A model generated the notes under the pieces. The model saw only the letters and a list, made by a program, of their open reading frames with translations, ran no database searches and had not been told where the DNA came from. From the NCBI GenBank assembly GCA_035293805.1, contig DATGMD010000013.1, positions 1 through 64,000 of the forward strand: a stretch of DNA of 64,000 nt, in the 5' to 3' direction. The position numbers and the translations under genes were made by a program. Each line of letters opens with the position of its first letter. The stretch's first letter is position 1. Source of the DNA: JAJPHF01 sp035293805 (GTDB taxonomy: Bacteria > Chloroflexota > UBA6077 > JAJPHF01). This document shows, piece after piece, positions 15,598 to 24,361 of this stretch.

Positions 15598-17739
15598 ATG
15601 GCTGAGGACCAGGACCAGACCTCGCAGCGCCGCGGTCCGGCGCTCACGCCCTCGACGCCGGAGCTGGAGTGGCGCGAGATCGTGCGCGGCCCCCGTCCAG
15701 GCGACGTACACGTGCGGATCGGCACCCACCGGGCGTTCCGTCGGCAGCCCGGCGGCTTCCTGGCCCCCCGGCCGGAGGCGCTGGAGCCGCAGGGCGGCCT
15801 GGGACGGCTGTGGCACCTGCTGCGGCGCGCGCTCGTCGGCGCCCCGATCGCGACCGCCCAGGAGATGCAAGAGCGCCTCAACAAGATCAGGGCGCTCGCG
15901 GTGTTCTCCTCCGACGCGCTCTCCTCCGTGGCCTACGGTCCCGAGGAAACGATGCGGGTGCTGGTCCTGGCGGGAGGCGGCGCGCTCGCGCTGACGATGC
16001 CCATCTCCATCGCGATCGTGGTCCTGCTGGCGATTGTCGTCATCTCCTATCAACAGACGATTCGGGCCTATCCCTCGGGCGGTGGCTCCTACATCGTCGC
16101 CAACGACAATCTCGGCCGCATCCCGGGTCTCGTCGCCGCCGCCTCGCTGTTGATCGACTATGTGCTGACGGTATCGGTGTCGATCGCCTCCGGGGCCGAT
16201 GCCCTGGTCTCGGCCTTCGACGCGCTCCTGCCGTTCAAGCTGGTGCTGACCATCGCCGCCGTCCTGTTGATCATGCTCGCCAATCTGCGCGGGATCCGCG
16301 AGTCCGGCACGATCTTCGCGCTGCCCACCTACGTGTTCATCGCCAGCATCCTCGGGCTCGTCGCCGTCGGGGCGTTCCGCGCCGTCACCGGGCAGTTGAT
16401 ACCGGTGCCGCCGACCCAGCCCGTCGTGGCCGCTCAGCCGCTCACGCTCTTCCTGCTGCTGTCGGCGTTCGCCCAGGGCTGTTCTGCCATGACGGGAGTC
16501 GAGGCGGTGTCCAACGGCGTGCCCGCCTTCAAACCACCCGAGTCCCGCAATGCCCGGATCACCCTGATCTGGATGGGCACGCTGCTCGGGACGATGGTGC
16601 TCGGCGTCGGCTTCCTGGCCAGCCATCTGGCGATCGTGCCCGATCCCACCGAGGCGGAGACGGTGGTGAGCCAAATTGCCCGCGCCACCATCGGCGACGG
16701 GCTGTTCTACTACGTGCTGCAGTTTGCCACGGCGCTGATTCTCGTCTTGGCGGCAAACACGAGCTTCGCCGACTTTCCCCGGCTCGCCTCGATCCTGGCG
16801 CGCGACCGGTTCATGCCCAGCCAGTTCGCCTTCCGCGGGGATCGGCTGGCCTTCACCACCGGCATCGTGGCCCTCGCCCTACTCGCGATCGCCCTGCTCG
16901 TCGGGTTCCGGGGGAGCGTGAACGCGCTGATCCCCCTCTACGCGGTGGGTGTGTTCAGCTCCTTTACCCTGTCCCAGGCGGGGATGGTGATGCACTGGCG
17001 GCGCCTGGGCGGCCCGGGTGCCCAGCGCAGCATGGTGATCAACGGCGTCGGGGCGGTCGCCACGGGGATCGTGACGCTCGTGATCGCGGTGACGAAGTTC
17101 GAACACGGGGCCTGGATGGTCATCATCCTGATCCCCATCCTCATCGCGCTCTTCCTCGCGATTCACCGCCACTACCAGCGGGCTCAGGAGCAGCTCCAGG
17201 CCGAGACGCCGATCCGGCCCGAGGCGGTCCACTTGCGGGTGATCGTGCCCGTCTCGGGCCTGAACGTGCCGGCGCGGCAGGCGCTCGCCCTGGCGCGCGC
17301 CATCTGCGAGCACCCGGCCGCGCTCTACGTCGCGCAGACGACCGAGGACGGCGACAAGCTGCGCCGGGAGTGGCACGCGGAGCAGGTGCCGGTGCCACTG
17401 GCGATCATCGAGTCCCCCTACCGCTCGTTGGTCGGGCCGATCCTCGCGTACATCGATGCCGTGCGTCAGGCGCATCCGAAGGACACGCTCATGGTCATCC
17501 TGCCGGAGTTCGTGCCCTCTCACTGGTGGGAGCACTTCCTCCACAACCAGACCGCGTTCCGCCTGAAGGCGGCGCTGCTCTTCCGGCCCGGCGTGACGGT
17601 GACGAGCGTGCCCTACCTGCTGCGGCCAGCCGGCGTGGCCAGCGAGAACGGCGGCACGCCCACACCAGCCGGCGCTGCTGCGGCGCCTGAGCCGGTCGCG
17701 CCAACGCCCCCCCGAGACCCAGCCCGCGAGCGCGACTAG
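15598..17739 (+). CDS. APC-superfamily permease, KimA-like potassium transporter
   Basis: The 713-residue protein has a 110-residue hydrophilic N-terminal extension, about 12 membrane helices, and a cytosolic C-terminal domain of roughly 170 residues with alpha/beta character (LRVIVPVSGLNVPARQALALA). The KIRALAVFSSDALSSVAYGPEE motif at the first helix and YPSGGGSYIVANDNLG at the third are typical of KimA/YdaO-type K+/H+ symporters rather than amino-acid permeases. KimA of Bacillus is about 100 residues shorter; the extra length here is at both ends. Its place next to kdp genes supports K+ uptake. KimA proteins are inhibited by c-di-AMP through the C-terminal domain, which may hold here. Confidence 0.85.
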   Translation: MAEDQDQTSQRRGPALTPSTPELEWREIVRGPRPGDVHVRIGTHRAFRRQPGGFLAPRPEALEPQGGLGRLWHLLRRALVGAPIATAQEMQERLNKIRALAVFSSDALSSVAYGPEETMRVLVLAGGGALALTMPISIAIVVLLAIVVISYQQTIRAYPSGGGSYIVANDNLGRIPGLVAAASLLIDYVLTVSVSIASGADALVSAFDALLPFKLVLTIAAVLLIMLANLRGIRESGTIFALPTYVFIASILGLVAVGAFRAVTGQLIPVPPTQPVVAAQPLTLFLLLSAFAQGCSAMTGVEAVSNGVPAFKPPESRNARITLIWMGTLLGTMVLGVGFLASHLAIVPDPTEAETVVSQIARATIGDGLFYYVLQFATALILVLAANTSFADFPRLASILARDRFMPSQFAFRGDRLAFTTGIVALALLAIALLVGFRGSVNALIPLYAVGVFSSFTLSQAGMVMHWRRLGGPGAQRSMVINGVGAVATGIVTLVIAVTKFEHGAWMVIILIPILIALFLAIHRHYQRAQEQLQAETPIRPEAVHLRVIVPVSGLNVPARQALALARAICEHPAALYVAQTTEDGDKLRREWHAEQVPVPLAIIESPYRSLVGPILAYIDAVRQAHPKDTLMVILPEFVPSHWWEHFLHNQTAFRLKAALLFRPGVTVTSVPYLLRPAGVASENGGTPTPAGAAAAPEPVAPTPPRDPARERD

Positions 17740-18040
17740 CGCGCAACCCGACGACTCCTCGCCTGGCCCCGAGCCTGGGGCGCGTGCCCTCCAGAAGCTG
17801 ACGCAGGCCCCCAGGCCGCACCGCCTTCTCCTCCCATCGCGTCCCCGCGGGACAGGCTGCGCTCCGCCGTCGCGGGAGCTCTAGCCGGCCCGCTCAAGAT
17901 GACGGTCACTTCCTGCCCTGCCCCCCAATGTTGAGCAAACGTTGATTCGCCCGGCTGGGCCGTTGACCCGGTGTTTAGCGGTCGTGCCCGAGAATCAAGG
18001 GAGCGCTGTGGGAACCGCGCCGGGGCCGCTGGAGGCGAGC
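17740..18040. other. Gene-free region upstream of the response regulator
   Basis: About 300 bases contain no supported gene. The only clear feature is the direct repeat at 17929-17945. A TTGACC (17963) and a GAGAAT (17990) lie downstream but 21 bp apart, too far for a good sigma-70 promoter. Confidence 0.45.
17929..17945 (+). promoter_or_regulatory. Direct-repeat operator, TGTTGA/CGTTGA 11 bp apart
   Basis: AATGTTGAGCAAACGTTGA (17927-17945) repeats the sequence upstream of the KimA-like gene with one change in the second box. The boxes start at 17929 and 17940. It stands about 100 bp before the response regulator start and suggests that both genes answer to one OmpR/PhoB-type regulator. Confidence 0.6.
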
Positions 18041-18484
18041 ATGAGGACAGGTATTCATGAGCCGGCGGGCGACGTAGCGGATCGGCCAGCGGTTGGGACG
18101 CCGCGCAAGTACCAGCGCGTGTTGGTCGTCGACGACGCGCCTATCTTTCGGAGCGTCATCGCCCGCAATCTCGCGTCGCGCGGCTACGCGGTCCGTCAGG
18201 CGGAGAACGCGGCGGCCGCGCTGGCGGCGCTGGCCGACGAGGCGCCCGATCTGCTGCTGCTCGACATCAACCTGCCGGATCGCACGGGATGGGACGTGCT
18301 CCGTGACCTGGCCGCCACCGGGCGGCAGGTGCCGACCGTGGTGCTGTCAGCCGTGCGGGTGAGCCCGGAACGGCTCGCCGAGTTCCGGCCGCTCGCCTAC
18401 TTACCCAAGCCGTTCCCCATCGAGGCATTGATTCGCCTGCTGGACAACGGCACGGCGGCGGCGGTCGAGAGCGCTCCGGACTGA
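18041..18484 (+). CDS. Receiver-only response regulator
   Basis: The 147-residue protein has a 30-residue leader and then one CheY-like receiver: VLVVDDAPIFR with the acidic pair, LLLLDINLPD with the phosphorylated Asp (about residue 90), a VVLSAVR switch Ser, and YLPKPFP with the conserved Lys. There is no DNA-binding output domain. GGAGGCGAGC precedes ATG 18041. It sits 110 bp upstream of the kdp genes, where a KdpE would be expected, but KdpE has a winged-helix domain that is missing here. It may act through protein contacts or in a phosphorelay. Confidence 0.88.
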   Translation: MRTGIHEPAGDVADRPAVGTPRKYQRVLVVDDAPIFRSVIARNLASRGYAVRQAENAAAALAALADEAPDLLLLDINLPDRTGWDVLRDLAATGRQVPTVVLSAVRVSPERLAEFRPLAYLPKPFPIEALIRLLDNGTAAAVESAPD

Positions 18485-18546
18485 GGTCGCGGGCTAGCCG
18501 GTCATTCACCGGACGGTTACCCGGCAAGACCCCCATAGCAACCCTG

Positions 18547-18570
18547 CGGTGCAAGTGTGATGGTGCACCG
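18547..18570 (+). promoter_or_regulatory. Stem-loop in the kdp leader
   Basis: CGGTGCA (18547-18553) and TGCACCG (18564-18570) form a 7-bp stem 10 bp before the ribosome binding site of the first small kdp gene. The 110-bp leader also has GGTTACCCGGCAAGACCCCC upstream. I could not match it to a known riboswitch. It may control translation of the operon's first gene. Confidence 0.4.
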
Positions 18571-18594
18571 TCGGCATTGGGAAAGGAGGCGCTC

Positions 18595-18696
18595 ATGGGC
18601 GACGTGGTGTTCCTGGCGATCACGCTCGCCTTCTTCGTGGTCTCGTTGGCGTACGCGGCCTACTGCGACCAGTTGATGCCGCGTGCTGGGGCCTGA
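18595..18696 (+). CDS. 33-aa single-pass membrane microprotein of the kdp operon
   Basis: AAAGGAGGC stands 5 bp before ATG 18595. The product is one hydrophobic helix (VVFLAITLAFFVVSLAYAAY) followed by CDQLMPRAGA. It resembles KdpF in size, and I believe similar tiny proteins occur upstream of kdpF in other bacteria, though I cannot check this. It may be a second KdpF-like subunit or assembly factor. Confidence 0.7.
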   Translation: MGDVVFLAITLAFFVVSLAYAAYCDQLMPRAGA

Positions 18697-18719
18697 CGGT
18701 TCGACAACGGGGGATAGCC

Positions 18720-18809
18720 ATGGAGCTGGAGTATGTGGTCGGGGGGCTGGTGAGCCTGGCGGTGCTCGTCTACCTCACTTACGCCCTCCTGTACCCGGAG
18801 CGGTTCTGA
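18720..18809 (+). CDS. kdpF: K+-transporting ATPase subunit KdpF (29 aa)
   Basis: The 29-residue product is a single membrane helix ending in LTYALLYPERF, which fits the KdpF pattern L-x-YALxxxExF. KdpF sits at the KdpA/KdpB interface and stabilises the complex. It begins 23 bp after the 33-aa gene and lies upstream of kdpA in the usual order, but a 122-codon gene is inserted between them. Confidence 0.85.
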   Translation: MELEYVVGGLVSLAVLVYLTYALLYPERF

Positions 18810-18878
18810 TGCCGCCGCGGGGCCACTGGACGGAAGCGCCCGGCGCTCGGGTCGAGCGCCGGCGATGACGGTGCAACG

Positions 18879-19247
18879 ATGAAGAATCTCAAGACGACGG
18901 TATCGCAGCGCGCGGCCGCGCCGCTCACCCCCGACGAGGCGGCGCTGGCGGCGGAGGTAGCGCGCGAGCTGCTCACGCAGCCGGAGGCGGGCGTCACGCG
19001 CATCTCGTACGTCGGGCTGCCGGAGCGCCAGGCGGTGCAGCTCGTCATCGACGCGCGCTACGACGGCTTGCAGGCGCAGACCGCGCGGGGCGCGGCCGGA
19101 CGGGTGAGCGTCACCCTGACCGCGCCCGCCACGGCCGCGGCAGCCGCGGCGCCCGCGGCCGTGGCGGGCGCGTGGCAGCGCGCCTGGACGCGGCTGTGGG
19201 CCAGCGGCCAGCGCGTCACCTGCCTGCTAGGGCGGAGAACGACATGA
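18879..19247 (+). CDS. Hypothetical protein (122 aa) inserted between kdpF and kdpA
   Basis: The product starts MKNLKTTVSQ, has a helical LTPDEAALAAEVARELL segment and a VSYVGLPERQAVQLVI-like strand, then an Ala-rich stretch (about 85-105) and a basic C terminus. Its TGA overlaps the kdpA ATG (ATGA at 19244-19247), so the two genes are translationally coupled. No known domain. It may be a kdp accessory protein; base composition fits its neighbours. Confidence 0.65.
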   Translation: MKNLKTTVSQRAAAPLTPDEAALAAEVARELLTQPEAGVTRISYVGLPERQAVQLVIDARYDGLQAQTARGAAGRVSVTLTAPATAAAAAAPAAVAGAWQRAWTRLWASGQRVTCLLGRRTT

Positions 19248-20974
19248 CGACTACCGGCATTCTGGAGATCGTCCTCTTCCTGGGCGTGCTGCTCGCGCTG
19301 ACCAAACCGCTGGGCGCGTACATGGCCCGGGTCTACCAGGGCGAGCGGACCTTCCTTGCTCCCCTGCTCGGGCCGGTCGAGCGGCTGTGCTACCGCGTCT
19401 GCGGCGTGAACGCGGCGGCCGAGCAAGGCTGGAAGAGCTACACCGCCGCCATGCTGCTGTTCAACCTGGCCGCCCTGCTGCTGCTGTTCCTGCTACAGCG
19501 GACGCAGGCGTTCCTGCCGTTCAACCCCCAGGGGCAGCCAAACGTGCCACCCGATCTGGCCTGGAACACGGCGGTCAGCTTTACCACGAACACCAACTGG
19601 CAGAACTACGCGGGCGAGACCACGCTATCGTACCTCGTCCAGATGGCCGGCCTCACCGTCCACAACTTCGTGTCCGCGGCGACGGGCATGGCTATCGCCG
19701 TCGCGCTGATCCGCGGGCTGGCCCGCCGCAGCGCGCAGTCGATCGGCAACTTCTGGGTCGACCTCGTCCGTAGCACGCTCTACATCCTGTTGCCGATCTC
19801 GATCGTCGGCGCCGTGGTGCTCGTGGCGCTGGGCATTCCCCAGAACCTAAATGGCTATACCGACGCCACGACCCTGGAGGGGCTGAGCCAGACCATCGCC
19901 CAGGGGCCGGTGGCGAGCCAGGAGATCATCAAGGAGCTGGGGACCAACGGGGGCGGCTTCTTCAACGCCAACTCGGCGCATCCGTTCGAGAATCCCACGC
20001 CGCTCACCAACTTCATCACGAACCTCGCGCTCATCCTGATCCCCGCGGGGCTGCTCTACACCTTTGGCCGGATGGTGGGCAGCACGCGCCAGGGCTGGGT
20101 GCTCTGGGCCGTGTCGGCCGTCATCCTGGTGCTGGGCCTCGCGGTCGCGCTGCCGGTCGAGCAGGCGGGCAACCCGCTCCTCACACAGCTTGGCGTCGAC
20201 CAGGTGCCCTCGGCGCTCCAGGCGGGCGGCAACTTCGAGGGCAAGGAGGTCCGCAACGGCATCGCCGCCTCAGTGCTCTGGGCGGTGACTACCACGGCCA
20301 CCTCCTGTGGCGCGATCAACGCCTGGCACGATAGCTTCCTGCCGGTCGCGGGCATGATCCCGCTCATCAATCTCAAGCTCGGCGAGATCGTGTTCGGGGG
20401 CGTGGGTGCGGGGCTCTACGGTCTGTTGATCTACGCCATCCTGGCCGTGTTCATCGCCGGCCTGATGGTGGGGCGCACGCCGGAGTACCTCGGCAAGAAG
20501 ATCGAGTCTTTCGAGATCAAGATGGCCATGCTGGTCACCTTCGTGCTCGCGCTCAGCGTGCTCGGCTTCAGCGCGCTGTCGGCGAGCGGCGACTGGGGCA
20601 CGGCACCGCTCGGCAACCCGGGGCCCCACGGGCTCTCGGAGATCCTGTACGCCTTCGCCTCGACTACCGGCAACAACGGCTCGGCGTTCGGCGGGCTCTC
20701 CGGCAACACCCTGTACTACAACACCACGCTTGGGCTGGCGATGCTGATCGGGCGGTTCTTGATGATCGTGCCGATCCTCGCCGTGGCCGGCTCGATGGCC
20801 CGCAAGCGCCGCGTGCCCCCCAGCCTGGGCACCTTCCCCACGACCGGCCCCGTCTGGGTGGGGCTGCTGACGGGCACGGTCCTGATCGTCGGCGCCCTGA
20901 CCTACTTCCCGGCGCTGTCGCTCGGCCCGATCATCGAGCAGCTCTTGCTGAACGTCGGCAAGACGTTCTCGTAA
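19244..20974 (+). CDS. kdpA: K+-transporting ATPase subunit KdpA (canonical copy)
   Basis: The 576-residue, ten-helix protein is the K+-selective channel-like subunit of KdpFABC. The four selectivity-filter segments are readable: TNTNWQNYAGE (about 105), GTNGGGFFNANSAHPFENP (about 230), the EGKE/TSCGAINAWHDS region (about 325-365), and GNNGSAFGGLSGN (about 475). All key Gly and Asn residues are normal. It is coupled to the gene before it and followed 14 bp later by kdpB. Confidence 0.97.
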   Translation: MTTTGILEIVLFLGVLLALTKPLGAYMARVYQGERTFLAPLLGPVERLCYRVCGVNAAAEQGWKSYTAAMLLFNLAALLLLFLLQRTQAFLPFNPQGQPNVPPDLAWNTAVSFTTNTNWQNYAGETTLSYLVQMAGLTVHNFVSAATGMAIAVALIRGLARRSAQSIGNFWVDLVRSTLYILLPISIVGAVVLVALGIPQNLNGYTDATTLEGLSQTIAQGPVASQEIIKELGTNGGGFFNANSAHPFENPTPLTNFITNLALILIPAGLLYTFGRMVGSTRQGWVLWAVSAVILVLGLAVALPVEQAGNPLLTQLGVDQVPSALQAGGNFEGKEVRNGIAASVLWAVTTTATSCGAINAWHDSFLPVAGMIPLINLKLGEIVFGGVGAGLYGLLIYAILAVFIAGLMVGRTPEYLGKKIESFEIKMAMLVTFVLALSVLGFSALSASGDWGTAPLGNPGPHGLSEILYAFASTTGNNGSAFGGLSGNTLYYNTTLGLAMLIGRFLMIVPILAVAGSMARKRRVPPSLGTFPTTGPVWVGLLTGTVLIVGALTYFPALSLGPIIEQLLLNVGKTFS

Positions 20975-20988
20975 CGGAGGCGGAGGCC

Positions 20989-23067
20989 ATGGCCCTGAAA
21001 GAAGTCGCGCGAGCGCGCCGCCAAGGGTCGAGCATCTGGGACCCGGTCCTCGTGCGGCGCGCGGCCCGTGAGTCGTTCCCGAAGCTCGACCCGCGGCTGA
21101 TGGCCAAGAACCCGGTGATGTTCGTCGTCGAGATCGGCAGCGTCATCACCACGGTGGTGCTCGTCGAGGGCCTCCTCGGGATCCTCGGCGTCAACGTTGG
21201 CTTCGTGCTCCAGGTGACGCTCTGGCTGTGGTTCACGGTGCTGTTCGCCAACTTCGCGGAGGCCATCGCCGAGGCGCGGGGCAAGGCGCAGGCCGACACG
21301 CTGCGGAGCATGCGCAGCGACACGCCGGCCAAGCTGCTCCAGCCCGATGGCGCGGTGAAGATCGTGAGCTCGACCGAGCTGCGGAAAGGCCACGTCGTCC
21401 TGGTCGAGGCGGGCGACCTGGTGCCCGGCGATGGCGCGGTGATCGAGGGCGTGGCCTACGTCAACGAGGCCGCTATCACCGGCGAGTCGGCGCCCGTGCT
21501 CAAGGAGCCCGGCACCGACATCTCCAGCTCGGTGACGGGCGGCACGCAGGTGACATCCGACTGGATCAAGGTGGAAATCACCTCGAATCCGGGCGAGACG
21601 TTCCTCGACCGCATGATCGCGCTCGTGGAGGGCGCGAAGCGCCAGCGCACGCCGAACGAGATCGCGCTGTCGATCCTGCTGGCGGGCCTGACGATCGTCT
21701 TCCTGCTGGCCGTGGTCACGCTGGAGCCGTTCGCGATCTACTCGGGCACGGCCGTCTCGACGGTGATCCTGATCGCCCTGCTCGTCTGTCTGATCCCGAC
21801 CACCATCGGCGCGTTGCTCTCGGCCATCGGCATCGCGGGCATGGACCGCGTGACCCGCTTCAACGTGCTGGCCACCTCGGGCCGCGCCGTGGAGGCCGCG
21901 GGCGACGTGGACGTCCTGTTGCTGGACAAGACCGGCACGATCACCTTCGGCAACCGTCTGGCGAGCGAGTTCATCCCGATCCGCGGCCACACCGCGGCCG
22001 AGGTCGCCCAGGCGGCGTACCTGGCGTCCGTGGCGGACGAGACGCCCGAGGGCAAGAGCATCGTGGTGCTCGCGCGCCAGCAGGGGCACGTCGTCATGGC
22101 GGGCGGCGCCGATGGCAGTGCCACGACCGTCCTGCCCCCCGACGCGGAGCTGGTGCCCTTCTCGGCCGAGACGCGCATGAGCGGTGTCCGGTTCAATGGC
22201 ACAGCCATCATGAAGGGGGCCGTGGACGCCGTGTCCAAGCAGGCGACCGGCGTGCCCGCCGACCTGGAGCCGCACGCGACCCGCATCGCCAGCGAGGGGG
22301 GCACGCCGTTGGCGGTCAGCCGCGATGGCGAGATCCTCGGCCTGGTGTACCTCAAGGACACGGTGAAGCCCGGCCTGCGCGAGCGCTTCGACGAGCTGCG
22401 GCGTATGGGCATCCGCACGATCATGGTCACCGGCGACAACAGGCTGACCGCCGCCACCATTGCCAAGGAGGCGGGCGTCGACGACTTCGTGGCCGAGGCG
22501 AAGCCGGAGCAGAAGATCGACCTGATCCGCGCCGAGCAGGCCAAGGGCCACCTGGTGGCCATGACCGGCGACGGCACGAACGACGCGCCGGCGCTGGCGC
22601 AGGCCGACGTGGGCATGGCGATGAACTCGGGCACGCAGGCGGCGAAAGAGGCCGGCAACATGGTCGACCTCGATTCCAACCCGACGAAGCTCATCGAGGT
22701 GGTGATGATCGGCAAGCAGCTCCTCATTACGCGCGGCGCGATCACAACGTTCTCGGTCGCCAACGACGTGGCGAAGTACTTCGCCATCATCCCGGCGATG
22801 TTCGCCGTGGCCTATCCCGAGCTGAACGCGCTGAACGTGATGCGGCTGGCCACGCCCGAGAGCGCGATCCTGTCGGCGGTGATCTTCAACGCGCTGATCA
22901 TCATCGCGCTCATCCCGCTGGCGCTGCGGGGCGTCCAGTACCGCGCGGTGCCGGCGGCGCAGCTGCTCACCCGCAACCTGCTGATCTACGGCGTGGGCGG
23001 CATCATCGCCCCGTTCATCGGCATCAAGGCGATCGACGTGCTCCTCGCCGTGCTGCACCTGGCGTAA
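20989..23067 (+). CDS. kdpB: K+-transporting ATPase subunit KdpB (P-type ATPase)
   Basis: The 692-residue catalytic subunit has the DKTGTIT phosphorylation motif (Asp near 312), ITGES in the actuator domain (about 163; its Ser is the known inhibitory phosphorylation site in E. coli KdpB), MTGDGTNDAPALAQADVG in the P domain, and DLDSNPTKLIEVVMIGKQLL before the last helices. CGGAGGCGGAGG precedes ATG 20989. Length and all motifs are normal for a working pump. Confidence 0.98.
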   Translation: MALKEVARARRQGSSIWDPVLVRRAARESFPKLDPRLMAKNPVMFVVEIGSVITTVVLVEGLLGILGVNVGFVLQVTLWLWFTVLFANFAEAIAEARGKAQADTLRSMRSDTPAKLLQPDGAVKIVSSTELRKGHVVLVEAGDLVPGDGAVIEGVAYVNEAAITGESAPVLKEPGTDISSSVTGGTQVTSDWIKVEITSNPGETFLDRMIALVEGAKRQRTPNEIALSILLAGLTIVFLLAVVTLEPFAIYSGTAVSTVILIALLVCLIPTTIGALLSAIGIAGMDRVTRFNVLATSGRAVEAAGDVDVLLLDKTGTITFGNRLASEFIPIRGHTAAEVAQAAYLASVADETPEGKSIVVLARQQGHVVMAGGADGSATTVLPPDAELVPFSAETRMSGVRFNGTAIMKGAVDAVSKQATGVPADLEPHATRIASEGGTPLAVSRDGEILGLVYLKDTVKPGLRERFDELRRMGIRTIMVTGDNRLTAATIAKEAGVDDFVAEAKPEQKIDLIRAEQAKGHLVAMTGDGTNDAPALAQADVGMAMNSGTQAAKEAGNMVDLDSNPTKLIEVVMIGKQLLITRGAITTFSVANDVAKYFAIIPAMFAVAYPELNALNVMRLATPESAILSAVIFNALIIIALIPLALRGVQYRAVPAAQLLTRNLLIYGVGGIIAPFIGIKAIDVLLAVLHLA

Positions 23068-23106
23068 GGGGCGGCAGCCCCCTACATCCCTACGCGGGAG
23101 GATGTG

Positions 23107-23724
23107 ATGAGCGGACTGGGACAGCAGATCCGCATCGCGGTGGTCATGACCGTGGTGCTGACGGTGCTCACGGGCCTTCTATACCCGCTGGCGATCACGG
23201 CGGTGGCGCAGGTGGCGTTCCCCTACCAGGCGAACGGCAGCCTGATCGAGCGCAACGGCCAGGTGGTCGGCTCGGAGCTGATCGCGCAGGGCTTCACGGC
23301 GCCGGGGTACTTCCATCCGCGGCCGTCGGCGACGGTGAACGCCGACGACTCCACGGTGGACCAGCCGTACAACGCCGCGAACTCGGGCGGCTCGAACCTC
23401 GGGCCGACGAACCAGAAGCTGATCGACACGGTGGCCGAGCGGGCGAAGGCCTACCGCGAGGAGAACGGCCTGGCGCCGGACGCTCAGGTGCCGGTGGACG
23501 CGGTGACGGCGTCGGCGAGCGGGCTTGACCCGCACATCACGCCGGCCAACGCGGCCATCCAGGTAGCGCGCGTGACCGCGGCGCGTGGCCTGCCCGCGCA
23601 GCAGGTGCAGCAGCTAGTCGACCAGTACACCGAGGGCCGCGTGCTCTTCGTGCTCGGTGAGCCGCGGGTGAACGTGCTGCGGCTGAACCTGGCGCTGGAC
23701 GACCTGCGGCCGCTGCCCCGGTAG
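23107..23724 (+). CDS. kdpC: K+-transporting ATPase subunit KdpC
   Basis: The 205-residue protein has one N-terminal membrane helix (VVMTVVLTVLTGLLYPLAITAVA), then the soluble domain with GSELIAQGFTAPGYFHPRPSA, NSGGSNLGPTN and the C-terminal VTASASGLDPHITPANA motif, all standard for KdpC. GGGAGG 5 bp upstream favours ATG 23107 over the GTG one codon earlier. It closes the kdpFABC set and contributes to ATP handling by KdpB. Confidence 0.97.
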   Translation: MSGLGQQIRIAVVMTVVLTVLTGLLYPLAITAVAQVAFPYQANGSLIERNGQVVGSELIAQGFTAPGYFHPRPSATVNADDSTVDQPYNAANSGGSNLGPTNQKLIDTVAERAKAYREENGLAPDAQVPVDAVTASASGLDPHITPANAAIQVARVTAARGLPAQQVQQLVDQYTEGRVLFVLGEPRVNVLRLNLALDDLRPLPR

Positions 23725-23784
23725 CGCGCTACCGCAGCAATCGGCTGCCCGCGGCGGCCGCCGGAGGCCTGGCCGGAGGATGAC

Positions 23785-24051
23785 ATGGCTATCAGCCCAC
23801 ACCCACACACCTTTCACTGCGCGGCGTTCGCCATCACGTCACGCAAGGCGGGCGGCAACGGTGGGAACGAACGCTGGCTCGTGAACCCCGCTGGACTGCA
23901 CTGGCACGACATGTTCGGGGTGCCCGCCACCAAGACGGTGTACGAGGAGGCGACCTTCACCCAGATAGCGATTCTGAGCGGCTGGCGGCTGACCAAGGTC
24001 GTCCCGGTCAGCGCAAAGGAGCGTCGGCTCTACTACGAGCGGGTCTGCTAG
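23785..24051 (+). CDS. Hypothetical protein (88 aa)
   Basis: GGCCGGAGG lies 7 bp before ATG 23785. The product is rich in His and aromatic residues, with HPHTFHCAAF and NPAGLHWHDMFGVPATKTVYEE, and ends KERRLYYERVC. No membrane helix. It follows kdpC by 60 bp in the same direction and could belong to the operon. Not recognised. Confidence 0.6.
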   Translation: MAISPHPHTFHCAAFAITSRKAGGNGGNERWLVNPAGLHWHDMFGVPATKTVYEEATFTQIAILSGWRLTKVVPVSAKERRLYYERVC

Positions 24052-24105
24052 CGGCGGGCTGGCGCCTGGTGCAGGCGCCGCCCGGTCGGCATAGGGAGGG
24101 AGCGA

Positions 24106-24264
24106 ATGGCTGGAGACCGTCCCCGCAGCGTGCGGATCTACCTTCGGCGCCAGAAAGCCTTGCTGCGCCGCCAGCAGGGCGAGCGGGCGCGGGCGGCGAT
24201 CGAGGCGCTCGAGCGGCAGTACCCGCGGCCCGGGAACGACCGCGCGGAGCCGCGGCGGGATTAG
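24106..24264 (+). CDS. Small basic protein (52 aa)
   Basis: A strong AGGGAGGG precedes ATG 24106. The product is Arg-rich and mostly one predicted helix (RSVRIYLRRQKALLRRQQGERARAAIEALERQY) with a charged tail. It could be a nucleic-acid-binding or ribosome-associated microprotein, but nothing specific can be said. Confidence 0.55.
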   Translation: MAGDRPRSVRIYLRRQKALLRRQQGERARAAIEALERQYPRPGNDRAEPRRD

Positions 24265-24361
24265 CCGCAAGCGGCGTGCCTATCGCATGCAGCGCTCGGT
24301 CCTCGCCGAACCGCTTGCCCGGGGCGGTTCTCGCGCGGGGAAGCTCCGAGGAGTCACTTGG

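Noticed and set aside
18485..18594. c-di-AMP (ydaO) or other known riboswitch in the kdp leader
   Set aside because: A structured leader is visible, but the conserved ydaO blocks were not recognisable and no terminator/antiterminator pair was found; kept only as a stem-loop.
20902..23058. 718-codon - strand frame opposite kdpB
   Set aside because: A shadow of kdpB in high-GC DNA; His/Arg/Gln-rich product, no signal or family.
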